This document shows positions 46,147 to 57,854 of a stretch of DNA of 64,000 nucleotides, piece after piece. The notes beneath the pieces were generated by a model, which searched no databases, had not been told where the DNA came from, and saw only the letters and a program-made list of their open reading frames with translations. Source of the DNA: Maratus speciosus (taxonomy: Eukaryota; Arthropoda; Arachnida; Araneae; Salticidae); assembly GCA_963932465.1 (NCBI GenBank), contig OZ010792.1, forward strand, positions 190,429,556 to 190,493,555, given 5' to 3'. The translations under genes and the position numbers were made by a program. The first letter of the stretch is position 1, and each line of letters opens with the position of its first letter.

Positions 46147-48530
46147 ACTAGAGGGCTCTGCCCCCTGCAAGGTACGCTCGCCAACCCCCGTTCAGACACT
46201 GTAGAATCTAAAAACACGCTAACCTGATCGCTTTTAAAAAGATTAGAGAAGATTGAATTATACTGAAAAAAGCTGTGCAGATCTACCTGTAGACGGGTTT
46301 CCATTCAATTCCCTTTGATTGCAAAAATTTAAGGAACAATCAGTTGCTGTTAAGACATCCAATGGTTGTTTTCGTGTTTGGTTAAAGAAGAATCAGTTAA
46401 ACATTTGAAAAGAAGCTAAAATAAAATGAATTAAGTAAACAGAGTCTTTGTCTCTCTGCATTTTTTAACAGCGTTATAAAACGATTGACATAATACAATT
46501 ACTAAAATTTGCTGCTTTAACCCCTTCAAGGGCGGTGGTTTATTTTTGGACCACTTAATTTTAATTCTTAAATGCCACATTAGCATCAGGATATTGGGAT
46601 GAAAATTTCCCTATTATTAAGTAAGTGAACAAAAGCATTTTTGTATTTCGAAATTTGTTTGTAAATTCTGGTGCCATTCACTGATTTCAAGATTTTACGA
46701 ATAGAAGTACCTTGTCCGTGAAGGGGTTAAGCGCATATTAATGTATTTATTATTTTAACGTTTCCTTTCCCTTTTAATATTCACGTGTAAATACAATTTT
46801 CAGGACATAATTTTCAATATTTTCCTGCCTTTAACACGTACTCATTTAATAGTAATTTTAAAGTTTTTTTTCTGTTTTTAATAATGACATGAAAATAAAT
46901 TTCTAATCGTTAGGAAATATTATTCTTTGCGCTGTTTTTAAAATTGAAAACAATATCTATAATAATAGCCTAAGTCATGTGACTATCATCAACAGCTCCA
47001 GGCGGATCCCTTCGCTTTTTATATTCCAGGCGGCCATTTTGGTACTTTAATGTTAGCCAGCCACAGGTGTGATAAGTCGCCGAATATTATTCTATCCCCA
47101 TTATTTCGTTTATATTATAATAGTCCAAGTCATGTAACTGCCATAAACAACGGTCTGATTCCTTCGCGTTTCATAAGAAAGGTTTCCATTTTGATTAAAG
47201 AATTAAAGTTATTTTTTCGAATAAAACTACATAAAAGTTGCCATGATCACAAAGAATTCCTGGTACTTTTATGTTAGCCGGGGGAAAATCTCGCCAATAG
47301 CTTTTTTTTTTAACTCGCCAGTTAGCATTTTTTTTATTTTTCGAGTGGTAAAATAAAACGGTGCTACTTGATTATCCCATCGACCAAAAATCTGTCGCCA
47401 AACTATAAGATTAAATGCCAATGATGGTTGATCGTAAATGTAACATTCACTTGACTTTAAGGAAGTTACACATGTTCACGCCATTAAGTGGTTTTTATTT
47501 CGACGTTTTATTTTTATTTTTATTAATGTTATACTAATTGATTTGTTCTTTTGTTATTTAAAATAAAAAAATATCTCAATTTGTATAATTTGGCTATTTA
47601 TATAATTTGGCGAAATTGGTCGACGGGAGAAGTAATAACATTAAAACGTTGCTTTGAAGTGGAAATTAAATCTCATGATTTGTTGCATTGCCACATACGC
47701 ACCGGATTTGGCGTGATTTCTTTTCCGACAATTTGGCGAAAACCTCGTTTTCAAATGCCTGTTACATATGGATTTTTAAATTATTTTCCGTTATTTTTAA
47801 AATGGAAAACAATAAATTAAAAAATAATAATTAATAACTATAGAACAAAACAATTTATAACATTTTTTGTAAATAAAAAGAAAATAAATGCAAATAAACA
47901 TTCAAATAAACATATGTGTTTCAAATAAACACATAATATATAAGCAACAATAGCCGGGTTATCATGTCAGGCAAAATAACGCCAATTAGTTACCCCGTTG
48001 CGTATATGACATCTGTGCCTAATATTTCTCTTTTCGTTTCGTTTTAAAAAAAAAAGAATGAAGTTAAAGCCATTTATTTTAAAGGTTTCAATTTTAAATG
48101 AATGTTTTGTATTAAATAAAATGATAATGAAATACAAATTGAATTCTGAATAAAAGTAACATGATGCATTTCTTAGCATACATTTAAGGGAGGCCAAATT
48201 CGTCGCCAAATTAATTTAAAATAACCTTTTCTAAAATATGAAAAAATATCTGTTATGATTATAATTTAAGTTGCCATCATTAGAAAAAAAGTATTTAAAA
48301 TTAGAAAAAAAATTAATATTTCGAAAACTAATTCTAATTTTAAAATTCCAGTACCAGTTTTGAGATCTGTGGATCAATACGGATTTTTGGTGTTAATTTC
48401 ATCGCAAAGTGTTCCATATTTTAGGAGAAATTGCCGTGAAACGTAATCAGTTGTTTAATAAGTCGTTTCATAGAATCGTTACATAAATTCGTTTCAATTC
48501 GATTCATTAGGATTATATATATATAGGGTA
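46147..48530 (+). repeat. Second microsatellite-bounded repeat, same end style
   Basis: It starts TACTAGAGGGCTCTGCCCC after (TA)n, parallel to 37412, and runs to an AT-rich microsatellite near 48515-48540. Internal direct repeats around TAATAGNCCAAGTCATGT at about 46967 and 47121 suggest a degenerate tandem unit of about 150 bp. A TTAA-flanked MITE is inserted at 46521. No coding segment is recognised; frames at 47050-47277, 47551-47820 and 47967-48209 show no family. Confidence 0.45.
46521..46726. mobile_element. piggyBac-type MITE with TTAA target duplication
   Basis: The ends CCCCTTCAAGGGCGG and its imperfect inverse CCTTGTCCGTGAAGGGG are flanked on both sides by TTAA (46517-46520 and 46727-46730). 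TTAA duplication and CCC ends are characteristic of piggyBac elements. At 206 bp it has no coding capacity. A relic of the left end is at 34418. Confidence 0.85.
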
Positions 48531-48540
48531 GATATATATA

Positions 48541-49739
48541 TCACTTTCTTCTGGACACGATAACTTCCACAATTCTGCACAAATATCTTCCAAACTGATG
48601 CATAAAATCAAGGGGCATAAAATCTCGGTCAAGTTCGTTAATGGGCAAAATCGGTCCAAGGGGATGGAAATAGGGAGGAGTTTTGTGAAAACCGAAAAAA
48701 CCCCATAACTTCTTAGGTTTTGTACATATCAAGTCAGTTTAAAGTTTTTATTACTTCTAAAAATAGCCCCAAAAATTTATGTACCACAGATTTTTGATAA
48801 AATTAAAAATGGGCTCAAGGGGCGCAAAAATAGGGTTTTGGGGAAAAAAATTCATAACTTCGTCAATACTCAAAATATCAAATACAATTAATTTTATAAT
48901 ACATCTCCTTAATATTATTTACAACTTTTATATTCACAAGTTTTTGATAGGACCAATTCGTACCGCAAAAAAAGAAATTAAAAACGAAAACGAAAAAAGG
49001 GGGGTGAAGAAGAAAAATTTCCATAATTCCGTCAATTTACAAGGTATAAAATCCCCATGAATTTATCATTTATATTCTTAATATTGTCTTCAACATTTAT
49101 GTAGACAAGTTTTGGATAGGACCAATTCTTACAGCAAAAACAAAAATACATAGCGGTTGAAGAAAAAAATCCTCTTATTAAGAACGTATTCAAATCCAAA
49201 CTGCTTATTTTCTTACTCATTTTTAAATTAAATTTTTGCTCTCAAACGCGTCCAATTGATGGATTCTCTTCTTCAGAAACTATGTAGTGTACCGTAATGA
49301 TAGATTTTTTGATAGAGGCAGAATATATTTCAAAAAATTATGTCAAAGGGGGCATTTTGAACAGAATTTCCCGAAGCGATTGTGTTAGAAACGAAAAATA
49401 TTGCCCTACTGAGAAAATAATTGTTTATTAATCAAGTTTTAATTAATTGAAAGAAAAATAAAACACATGTCGCCTATAACTTTTTTCAAAAATCACGTCA
49501 GCAAGTTTTCGAATTTTTTCTATTAAAAATTAATCTGAAAATGTGCCAGAAAATTTCGAGTTGTTGAGCATGGAAAAGTATTTTTTTTAATACCGCCTTA
49601 ACATGATTCTGATTAAACCAGCTATTATATAAAAATGAAATAAAAACTCGTCAAAAGCGGTCAGATAAAACTGTTAAAGTGGATTTATATCTAATCCGGA
49701 TTTAGTTTTTGCTGATGCAATTAATATACTTAACTTCGA
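48541..49739. repeat. Degenerate tandem repeats, ~200-bp unit
   Basis: The phrases TTTTGATAGGACCAATTC or TTTTGGATAGGACCAATTC, CATAACTTCGTCAAT or CATAATTCCGTCAAT and AAATAGGG-type runs recur at 48650-49200 with a spacing near 200 bp, each time next to A-rich tracts. The copies are strongly diverged. From 49240 to 49739 nothing is recognised. Confidence 0.5.
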
Positions 49740-50222
49740 AATCTACCCCCTCCTGTAGGCCGGGCCGGTAGGGATTTTATACTTTAGATTTTACATTGTA
49801 AGCCGATAACGCCTTTGTTTAAACTTACTGGTAATAATGAAATTGATTTCTCTTAACTGTGTGTCTTATTTGAGTTTCATTTAAATTTTTATAAAGCGTA
49901 TGCCAACTTACCCCATCCATAGCTATAGGCAACTTGCCCCGTGACGGGGTAGGTTGGCGCACCACTTTACTTTTACTTTAGGCATCCGCTAAACATAAAC
50001 TACAAAAGCTACAAACTCAAAACGTCCGGATTTTCATAGCCAAATGCCTGTTCTTTAAAAGTACAGTTAAAGTTTCATAAAAAAACTTAAACAAAAAATT
50101 GATAAAAATCAAAAACTAAAAACTGCACCTATTAACCTCGGTCTCCCCTATATCTACGTTTCTTTTCGATTAGTTGAGCTGGGTTCATATATCGGGAAAG
50201 TTTTTTTTATGACCACCCTGTA

Positions 50223-51449
50223 TATTGTGTTTTATAAATAAGGGATTGTTTATAAAAGAGTAATATTAAAATAACATAAATAACATAAAATAATAACATA
50301 CATAATAACATAAAATAAATATTTTAATGTTTTAACTATTTATTAAATGATATATCTTTCTATCAACTTTTACGCCTAAAACTTTCATCTTTTGTTTGAT
50401 ATTTCGTAGTACACATTTAAAAATAAACTTTGATTGTTTAGATTGGATTTTATATGAATATTGTAAACGTTACAATCTATTATTTTTTATTTCAATTTCA
50501 TAAAAGGTAATTAAATAAATTAATTACACAAATTTGTGTTTTTTACTCCATCGTCTGCGCATGTCACAGATTGACATATTTGATAAATTCCTCTTTTCCC
50601 TGTTTAACGTCACTTTCTTGTAATTGTTCATTTAAAGCTAATTTTGATTATATCAGACTTTTATTATTATTTAATGTCTTTTACGAATGTGTGAAAAATA
50701 TATTTTTTTTTTCAATTAAAAAAATAATATCACTTGTTAATACTTTGCAATTAAAAGTACATAGTACAAGATGAAGACACATCGACGCTGGAATTTTTTT
50801 GTGAAAAACAGTTTTATGCTCTCTATTACCTTCTAAAATAAATACCATAAAACCGTTACGAACTTTCAGGATTTTACTTTCAGCTTTTGCATTTGAAAGG
50901 AAAACGAAATGTAAGTTCAATTATTCCTGAGTAAAAAATAATATTTTTTATGTACTTTATTATGTTGCTTTGGAGCCAATGACTTCTTAATTGCTTTCAG
51001 ACATTAAATATGATGTCATAACGTCACCCAACTGCTATTGAAGTGCGACGTAATTGATAAATGATTTGTAATAAACATTTTGCTATCAAAATATTTTATT
51101 TATTTATTTACTTCTTAATTTTTCTTATCCATGTAAAAAGAACGTCAATTCTAAACAGTTTAAGATTTTAATTAATGTCTAATATAGATTATGAGACTAG
51201 ATCTTATTAAATTAATTAGTACTTTAAATAGACATTTAAGAATCGGTAATAATAGTTAGACAACTCAGTGAATTATAAATGATACAAAACCGCAATTTTA
51301 ATGTTTCATATAGTGTTTACTAATGTCATATTTTGTTTTTAGCTTTATAATTGTGTTTGTAAACAATATATAATTAATAGCTTGTATATTTTAGATGTAT
51401 TGTCACAACATGTTAACCCAATCCACTCCCGTCACATCATGTCACACAT
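50223..51449. other. AT-rich DNA, nothing recognised
   Basis: Two overlapping opposite-strand frames (50571-50774 and 50681-50920) lack any motif. No repeat boundary is seen. Confidence 0.4.
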
Positions 51450-52090
51450 ACTGAACACATCTCCTGGACTCCTACGGATGGATGACTGCTAATAACCATA
51501 AAGTAAAGACATCTAAAAAGAGGACGAGTAGTGAAATAGAGATTTCAGGATCCTCACTGATAAAGGCAGCTATCTTAAGATCCAACATGTTAGTATAATT
51601 CACGGTTTCCAGTATGCAATTTTAATTGTACTACTTAAAACTTTTACTAATGTGTTTTTTTTGTTTGTTTTTTTTTCGACAAAAGTTTCAAAGTTTTACT
51701 TTTTTCTTTTTAATTTTCGTCATGGACTGTATTGGAACTGGTCAAGTCATCTTTGAACATTTGATTTTAGCAATTACAACAATTATATTCTGCTAGATTC
51801 AAGTAACATTTCGACATATTGCTTGTTAAATTATCTTACATCTATACAAAGCGACGCCATGTTTTTAGCATATGCCATCTGCTAAAACGGCGACATTTGA
51901 CTAACCACAGTTATCATCTGATGAAGAAGATAAATGATAATGATAATACTTGCATCTTGAACTATATCTAAACGCAAAGGACAAAGGAGAGTTAATTCAG
52001 TGTTACATCTATGAAGGTTGGGCATATGAAGCATGTTCAAGTGTTGAAGAAGGGAATGACAAATTCATATGGCTGTGATTGATTTTTTGG
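51450..52090 (+). pseudogene. Possible C-terminal remnant of a second pogo-like transposase
   Basis: The segment near 51475-51600 reads YGWMTANNHKVKTSKKRTS and then SGSSLIKAAILRSNM, like the basic linker after a pogo catalytic domain. Near 51900 LSSDEEDK appears, and near 51980-52070 GELIQCYIYEGWAYEACS with EEGNDKFIW, a decayed finger of the form GxWIQCxxCxxWxHExCxxV. Stops separate the pieces and the cysteines are partly lost. The order fits the C-terminal third of such transposases, but no terminal repeats were located, so this is tentative. Confidence 0.4.
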
Positions 52091-53500
52091 AGTGCAGCAA
52101 GTTAGTTTCTGTTGAAAATAATAATAATAATAATGACAAGTTGGTTTGTATTCTTTTTCTGTATTCATAACTTAAATTTTTGTCATCCAAATAAACTTGT
52201 GTAGTAAATTAGGCTTCAAATTTATGGTATTTCATATGGGTACCCCATTTTACCCAACCAGTCGACCAAAACGTTGACTTCGGACATTCCCAACAAAAAT
52301 ATTTTTCATGTCAGCCTTAATGATTTTTTCTAACAAACAACATTGATTTAAAATAGTTTAAGCCTTGCTTTTAAAGTAAAATAGCTTCCCCAATATTTTC
52401 AGTTATATATTTTTTTTTCGGTCGGCTTAAAATACGGGCAACTTTACCCGATTTATTTATTTGCTTTTCTTTTCCATGAGAAAAAAAGAAAAAGAAACGG
52501 TCTTCGTTTTCATTCATGTATAACTTACATCAGAAGATATCTTTAATAAATTTAATTAGCTCCTTGAAAACAGATAAAAGAAACGCTATTAATGATAGAA
52601 AGTTCATAAAAATGTAAATGAAGCCAAAGATTTAACATATTTTATTATTATACATTTCCTACTGGCAACTTCTTCAAATATAAAATAAAATTACGCTGGT
52701 TAAATATATTCTGTATATAAAAATATTACTTTTGAAGAAAATGCAAAATAAGCGTTACCTTATTGTTAACCATATATTATTAACAGTTTGCCGACCGTTT
52801 AATTAATTTTATAGATCATATACAGAACTTCTCAAAAGAATTCGAAATATTAACTTGTATTAACGGGAAGTATTGAAAGTGCGTTTTCATATGTGTTGTG
52901 CGCATTGAAATTTTACTATACTATATTAGTTTTCAGTGCATTATATGACTTGTTTACATTCAATAAAATGTAAATAGGGCTCCTCAAAAGGATTAGAATT
53001 GGTTATCTACCATCAACAAATCTCTTTGAAAGTGCATTTTTAACTATGCTTGCTATTTTTCATCTGAATTAAATTGTACTGTACTATGTTGTATTAATAT
53101 AAGTATATTGGTATACAATATTGCACAAAAAATATATTGCTGATATGGATCGAACATTTTTAAGCCAAAAAAAATTGCTGAACACACAGGAATCTGCAAT
53201 TTTTGTTTATTAATTTTATACAGTTACAAGAGATTATTTTTCATAATTTGTTAATAGAAACAAATATATAAAAGTATGTTGAGATATTTAATTACACGGT
53301 TTTAAAAGCAATGCTCCTATCAATGATTTCTGAACAAAATATTTTTAACTCAAATAAATCCCATAACCACATGAATGGGCTTTGAAGATGTCAAAAATTG
53401 AACTGGGATTCCAGATTTTATCATATGTTTTAGTTGCTAAAATGCCGTTTATACGCTTGAAATACTCCAAATTGAGGCAAGGGGAAAATCTTAAGCGATT
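52091..53500. other. AT-rich DNA with a weak duplication
   Basis: At about 52827-52900 and 52980-53060 the phrases CTCAAAAGNATTNGAA and GAAAGTGCNTTTT recur, a decayed direct duplication of about 155 bp. No gene is recognised. Confidence 0.4.
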
Positions 53501-53700
53501 NNNNNNNNNNNNNNNNNNNNNNNNNNNNNNNNNNNNNNNNNNNNNNNNNNNNNNNNNNNNNNNNNNNNNNNNNNNNNNNNNNNNNNNNNNNNNNNNNNNN
53601 NNNNNNNNNNNNNNNNNNNNNNNNNNNNNNNNNNNNNNNNNNNNNNNNNNNNNNNNNNNNNNNNNNNNNNNNNNNNNNNNNNNNNNNNNNNNNNNNNNNN
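53501..53700. other. Assembly gap (200 N)
   Basis: The run of N is exactly 200 bases, a common placeholder for a gap of unknown size. Frames translated across it are artefacts. Confidence 0.99.
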
Positions 53701-55327
53701 AGTATCCACATCAACCTTTTTAGTAAATTACGTGACAAAAATCTCCGTCATAACATATAAATGAAAATTTCTTTCAACTTTGACATGCAATCTACAGAGC
53801 ACAAAAATATTTTTATCAACAAAGTTACGAAAACACTTGACATAGTTATATAATATATGAAATGTTAATATTCTCAATTCAACTCACGTTTTTTAACATA
53901 TGTACTCAAAGACGGAAAATGCAAAATTATTTTTCCACATTTTGATCATAAACGTCTCCATTGTCGGCTTAAGTATAGCACGGCATTTTTAACAAATATG
54001 TGATTATATATTATCAATCTGCAGAATTCTTTACTAGACGTTTTTATTTTTTAATATATTGCAACTTAAAAACGGGCATATGCATAATTTTCCTGTAACA
54101 TGTTGCAAAATTATAGTTACAGCAGTATGTTATCCTTACAAATTTAATATATGTGTGTGTAAGAGGATGTGCAAAACGTTTATTTATTAAAGTATTGAAA
54201 AGGGGACACAGTACTTTTGTACCTTCAAAAAATCAATGTTTCAAAAATATATTTTTTAAATAATTGTAAGACTTTAAGAAATTTTCAAAAGAGTGAATTG
54301 GATTGGCAGCAGCATTTAATTGTTCCAATATAAATAATTATATAATTAATACGAACTCAATCTTTCAGCAGGATTTTCCTAGTTTCTAAATTTTACACTT
54401 ACCTCCAAGATCTAAAAATACTTAATGACTGTAGAGTTATAATATTTTGAATTAATATTTTACACATGTGTTTTAATTCACCGAATCTCAGTTAAGTGAA
54501 AAAAAATCTATATATTTTGTTATATAACCTGATAAATGTTTAAAAAAAATTGCAATATATTGAAAGTTTTTTAATTTTTTAAATTATTTAAATATTTAAG
54601 ATTTTAAAGATTTTTGTTCAGTTAATAAAGACATTATTAAGATACATTATGATACAAGAATTAGGATTCTACTGTAATTTTTTTCACGAATTATCTTGCG
54701 GGTAAGGAAAAGTCATTAAATTTCTTCTTTTTAATTTTATGCATACATTTTGTGCAATATTTACACATCTGTTAATTAAATTGAAAAAATTGAATCAAAT
54801 TTATTATATTATTAATACATTATAAAAACTGTGAAAACTTCAATGTAAAATGAGAAAAACTTACTCATTTGAGTAGCAAAAAGGATCTTATAATGAGCAA
54901 TTTTGAACTCGATAGGTACTAGGGCCGCTAATAAAAACAAAATGCTGAAATCATACTAAATTTAATTTAATTTCGTTGTCGACATTTAATTTTACAATAA
55001 ATTATAACTAGCTTCTTCAATCATACCAGGATTAACACTTAAAATATTATTTTATACAATATCTCTAGAACATTCTAATAATGCCTAATAGAGCCAAATG
55101 CTTTATTAACCGCTTCCTTGTCAATTCTTCATGAGAGATAGGAAAATAACAGACTGACTACTAATTTTGAAATTCTGAAGTCCTTGTGCTCCTGCTCCGT
55201 GAATTTCGCTTTGATATCTTGTGCGTTCAACTCATAGACAATAACAAACATTACAGGGTCCGTTGATTTGATCATGTATGTCATAAGTGAAATAAATGAT
55301 GCTACTTAAATTGAAACACTAGATTAA
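53701..55327. other. AT-rich DNA, nothing recognised
   Basis: No gene, RNA gene or repeat boundary is seen. Confidence 0.4.
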
Positions 55328-55674
55328 TTACCGGCCAAACCCGATTTTAGGCCAAACTAGATTGGCCTAGGCCAAATTAGTTTATTCTAACGCACATAGG
55401 ATAAACTAGTTTTTCCTAGGCCAGACTAGTTTATCCTAACGCCCATAGGATAAACTAGTTATTCCTAAGCCAAACTAGTTTGGCCTAACGCTCATAGGAT
55501 AAACTAGTTTAGCCTGCTATTCATCTGTCCGAACTAGTTTATCCTAGGCCAATTCAATTTGGCGTGCATTTATTAATCCCAAAGAGCGCTTCGGCGCCAA
55601 CCTTCTAGTTTATCCTAGGCCAATTCAATTTGACGTCCTTTAATTGATGCCAACGAGTTTTGAGCGCGCTCACA

Positions 55675-55678
55675 AAAA

Positions 55679-55709
<31 letters not shown>

Positions 55710-55715
55710 AAATAA
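55675..55715. repeat. (AAAT)n microsatellite
   Basis: About nine near-perfect AAAT units inside the foldback element. Confidence 0.95.
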
Positions 55716-56455
55716 AGAAAGAAAACGAATTAATTCAAACTCTAATTCAGTGTCTCAAAAATGAGTCAAGTTCCCGCTCAAATTCAAAAATTTTCAAGCG
55801 AATCCACTCAACTCAAACACATGGAAGAGATCGAAGTTCACTAAAAACTCGCTTTTTTATTTTTTAAATATAATAGAAGTTTAGCGTCTAAATTTACAAA
55901 ATTTTGTGAGCTAATCTTTTGGTTATTCGATGTAAGGGTCTTTACGGGCCCGCCCAATGTTCGTTCCTGACACTTAGGGCCATCGCGAACACTTCTTAAT
56001 GGTGGGGGAGAGGACCTTAAATTGCCAAGTCAAATTTCTGTATTTGCCAACTAGTTTTATAACTTTGCCAAATTACCACAATTAGAAAATGTAATATAGT
56101 TCTTATTCGTGAAAAGTTTAATAATATTCCCAATTAGATTTGTAATTTTTTCAAAGTGTGTCAGAAATAGAAAATGTATTACAGTTTTTATTAAAGTTTT
56201 ACAGAAATTCACCAACTAAGTTTGTAAATTTGCAAAGTGTAACAGCATTGACGAACGTTTGGTGGTGGTGGTGGGGGGGGGGGGGGTGGCACCGTTCCTG
56301 CCCCCCTCCCTTAGCGAGGCCCCTGCGACACTCGGTCAGGTCTTGGTTTGGGGATTACTTTCTACGAGAAGTTCGGACCGGGATGGACAGGGACTCAATT
56401 TTTTTCCTCCATAATCAATCTCAATAAAATCACGCCAAATTGAATTGGCCTAGGA

Positions 56456-57093
56456 CAGGGACGGCGAACCTATGGCACGCGGAGATTATTTTCGGCACGG
56501 CATAGACTCGTGTTCTAAATTAAAATATTGCAGGGCTCGCGTGTGAAGCAAGGTAATTAACAAAATTTAATTTTCGGCTTCTGTTAACTTGTGTGCGATA
56601 TTTTTTGCTAATATATTTATTACTAATAGACTTTAATTTATTGAACTTATGTGCAAATAGCTTTCATTTTGTAAATTCAGATGCAAAAATATAATATATA
56701 TTGCGTACAATCCCTGTACTTCTAGAAAGTTGTTTCAATGCAGTTAAACAATTAAAAAAAAAAAAATGTCAGTTGCCATGCTTTACAGCCCAGCCTTTCA
56801 TATAATGAAAATGCACAAATCGCACTATTTTAAATTTAGACTTGCTGAGTTTTTCTAAATTAGGTTGCTTGTCGCTGTCATACAGATTGAATAAACTGAA
56901 ATGCAACTTTTTAATCCCAATCTAGCTTAATATTGGCTCACAAATTTTTGATATTGGGAGAATTAGGAGATTATCGGGAAATAACGATCATAAGCAAATA
57001 TTCCGATGGTGAAATTATGATAAGTTAGAATTTCGAATTACATTCATAGAAGAAGTTTTTTTTTAAGAAGACATTTTAATTTTTTTTTCTGAT

Positions 57094-57130
<37 letters not shown>

Positions 57131-57425
57131 TAAGTAGAAACCTGTTATCAGGTGTCTCCAATTCAGCTGGTAGTCTCTCTTAAAGAAAAACTGAAATACG
57201 AAGTTGATCTGAATTATTTGGCATCTAAGACGCAACAAGAGAAATATAATTTTTTAAAATACTTATGTTTATTGCAAAATGTTACCCATATATTTTAAAT
57301 CCTAAAATCACTATTTTAATTAATTTTGCTACTTTGAACCACTAAATTTGTTGGCACGCCATGATCATGTAAAATATTTTCTGGAAAAAATTGGCACGCG
57401 GACGTGAAAAGGTTCGCCGACCCTG
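56456..57425. mobile_element. Non-autonomous hAT element, 970 bp
   Basis: The ends CAGGGACGGCGAACC and GGTTCGCCGACCCTG are inverted repeats, with GGCACGCGG and TTGGCACGCGGACG just inside. The flanks are GCCTAGGA on both sides (56448-56455 and 57426-57433), a perfect 8-bp duplication. The uninterrupted site is preserved in the opposite arm of the host foldback near 55547 (TTATCCTAGGCCAATTCAA). The interior is AT-rich with a long T-run near 57098-57125 and has no transposase. Confidence 0.92.
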
Positions 57426-57627
57426 GCCTAGGATAAAGTAGTTAGGACCAATGAATAGAAGGCTAAACTAGTTTATCCTATGAGCGTTAGGCCAAACTAG
57501 TTTGGCCTAGGAAAAACTAGTTTATCGTATGGGCGTTAGGATAAACTAGTTTGGCCTAGGAAAATCTAGTTTATCCTATGCACGTTAGGATAAACTAGTT
57601 TGACCTAAAATAAGGTTTCTCCGGTAA

Positions 57628-57854
57628 CATATATACAAAATAAGAAACAATGAGCATTATTTTTTTAGAATCTTAAATGTTATTTAAAATATTTTACCAC
57701 TACAGTGTCCGCTAATATCATGTCAGTTTCCGAAATTTTCATTATTATCGTCATCGTTAGATTTTCATCATTCGGAATCCACATAAATTATTTCGTATTA
57801 ATTTTACGTTCATGAATAAATGTCTTAACTTTATAAAATATAATGAAGCTGTAA
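57628..57854. other. AT-rich spacer
   Basis: Nothing recognised between the two foldback elements. Confidence 0.4.

Larger units (their letters stand above)
36649..50148. mobile_element. TA-flanked pogo-type element hosting nested insertions
   Basis: The ends are TA|GTGGAGATCGGGGCTAG and CTCGGTCTCCCC|TA, the same terminal form as 26346-28063. Both subterminal regions carry the phrases GGCAAGTTGGC or CAACTTGCCCC. Own sequence is about 36649-37310 on the left and 49740-50148 on the right. The middle is later insertions. A transposase finger remnant lies at 37106-37200. Confidence 0.75.
35981..50222. mobile_element. Foldback MITE split by a 13.5-kb insertion
   Basis: The left end is TACAGGATGGTCATAAAAA followed by CTTCCCCGATATATG. 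The right end at about 50165-50222 is its inverse, ending ATGACCACCCTGTA. Sequence 35990-36646 is itself a long imperfect palindrome: ACGGTTACGGTTA near 36122 mirrors TAACCGTAACCGT near 36580, and CCATAAATGGCGTTGGAA near 36208 mirrors TTCCAACGCCATTTATGG near 36485. Joining 36646 to 50151 through a single TA restores the missing end of the right arm, matching the intact left arm. The MITE proper is therefore about 740 bp and everything from 36649 to 50148 is younger. Confidence 0.85.
55328..57627. mobile_element. Foldback element with arms of tandem CTAG hairpins
   Basis: The left arm (about 55328-55585) and right arm (about 56430-56455 continued at 57434-57627) are inverted copies. The ends are TTACCGGCCAAACCCG and, inverted, TTACCGGAGAAACC. 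Each arm has about four units of roughly 49 bp, and each unit is a hairpin: TAGGATAAACTAGTTT pairs with AAACTAGTTTATCCTA around a CCTAGG core, followed by ACGCNCA. The inner region holds an (AAAT)n tract at 55675-55715 and GC-richer DNA near 55930-56350. No transposase seen. A hAT element interrupts the right arm. Confidence 0.85.

Noticed and set aside
53382..53738. Open frames of 72-113 residues
   Set aside because: They are translated across 200 unknown bases and are artefacts of the gap.
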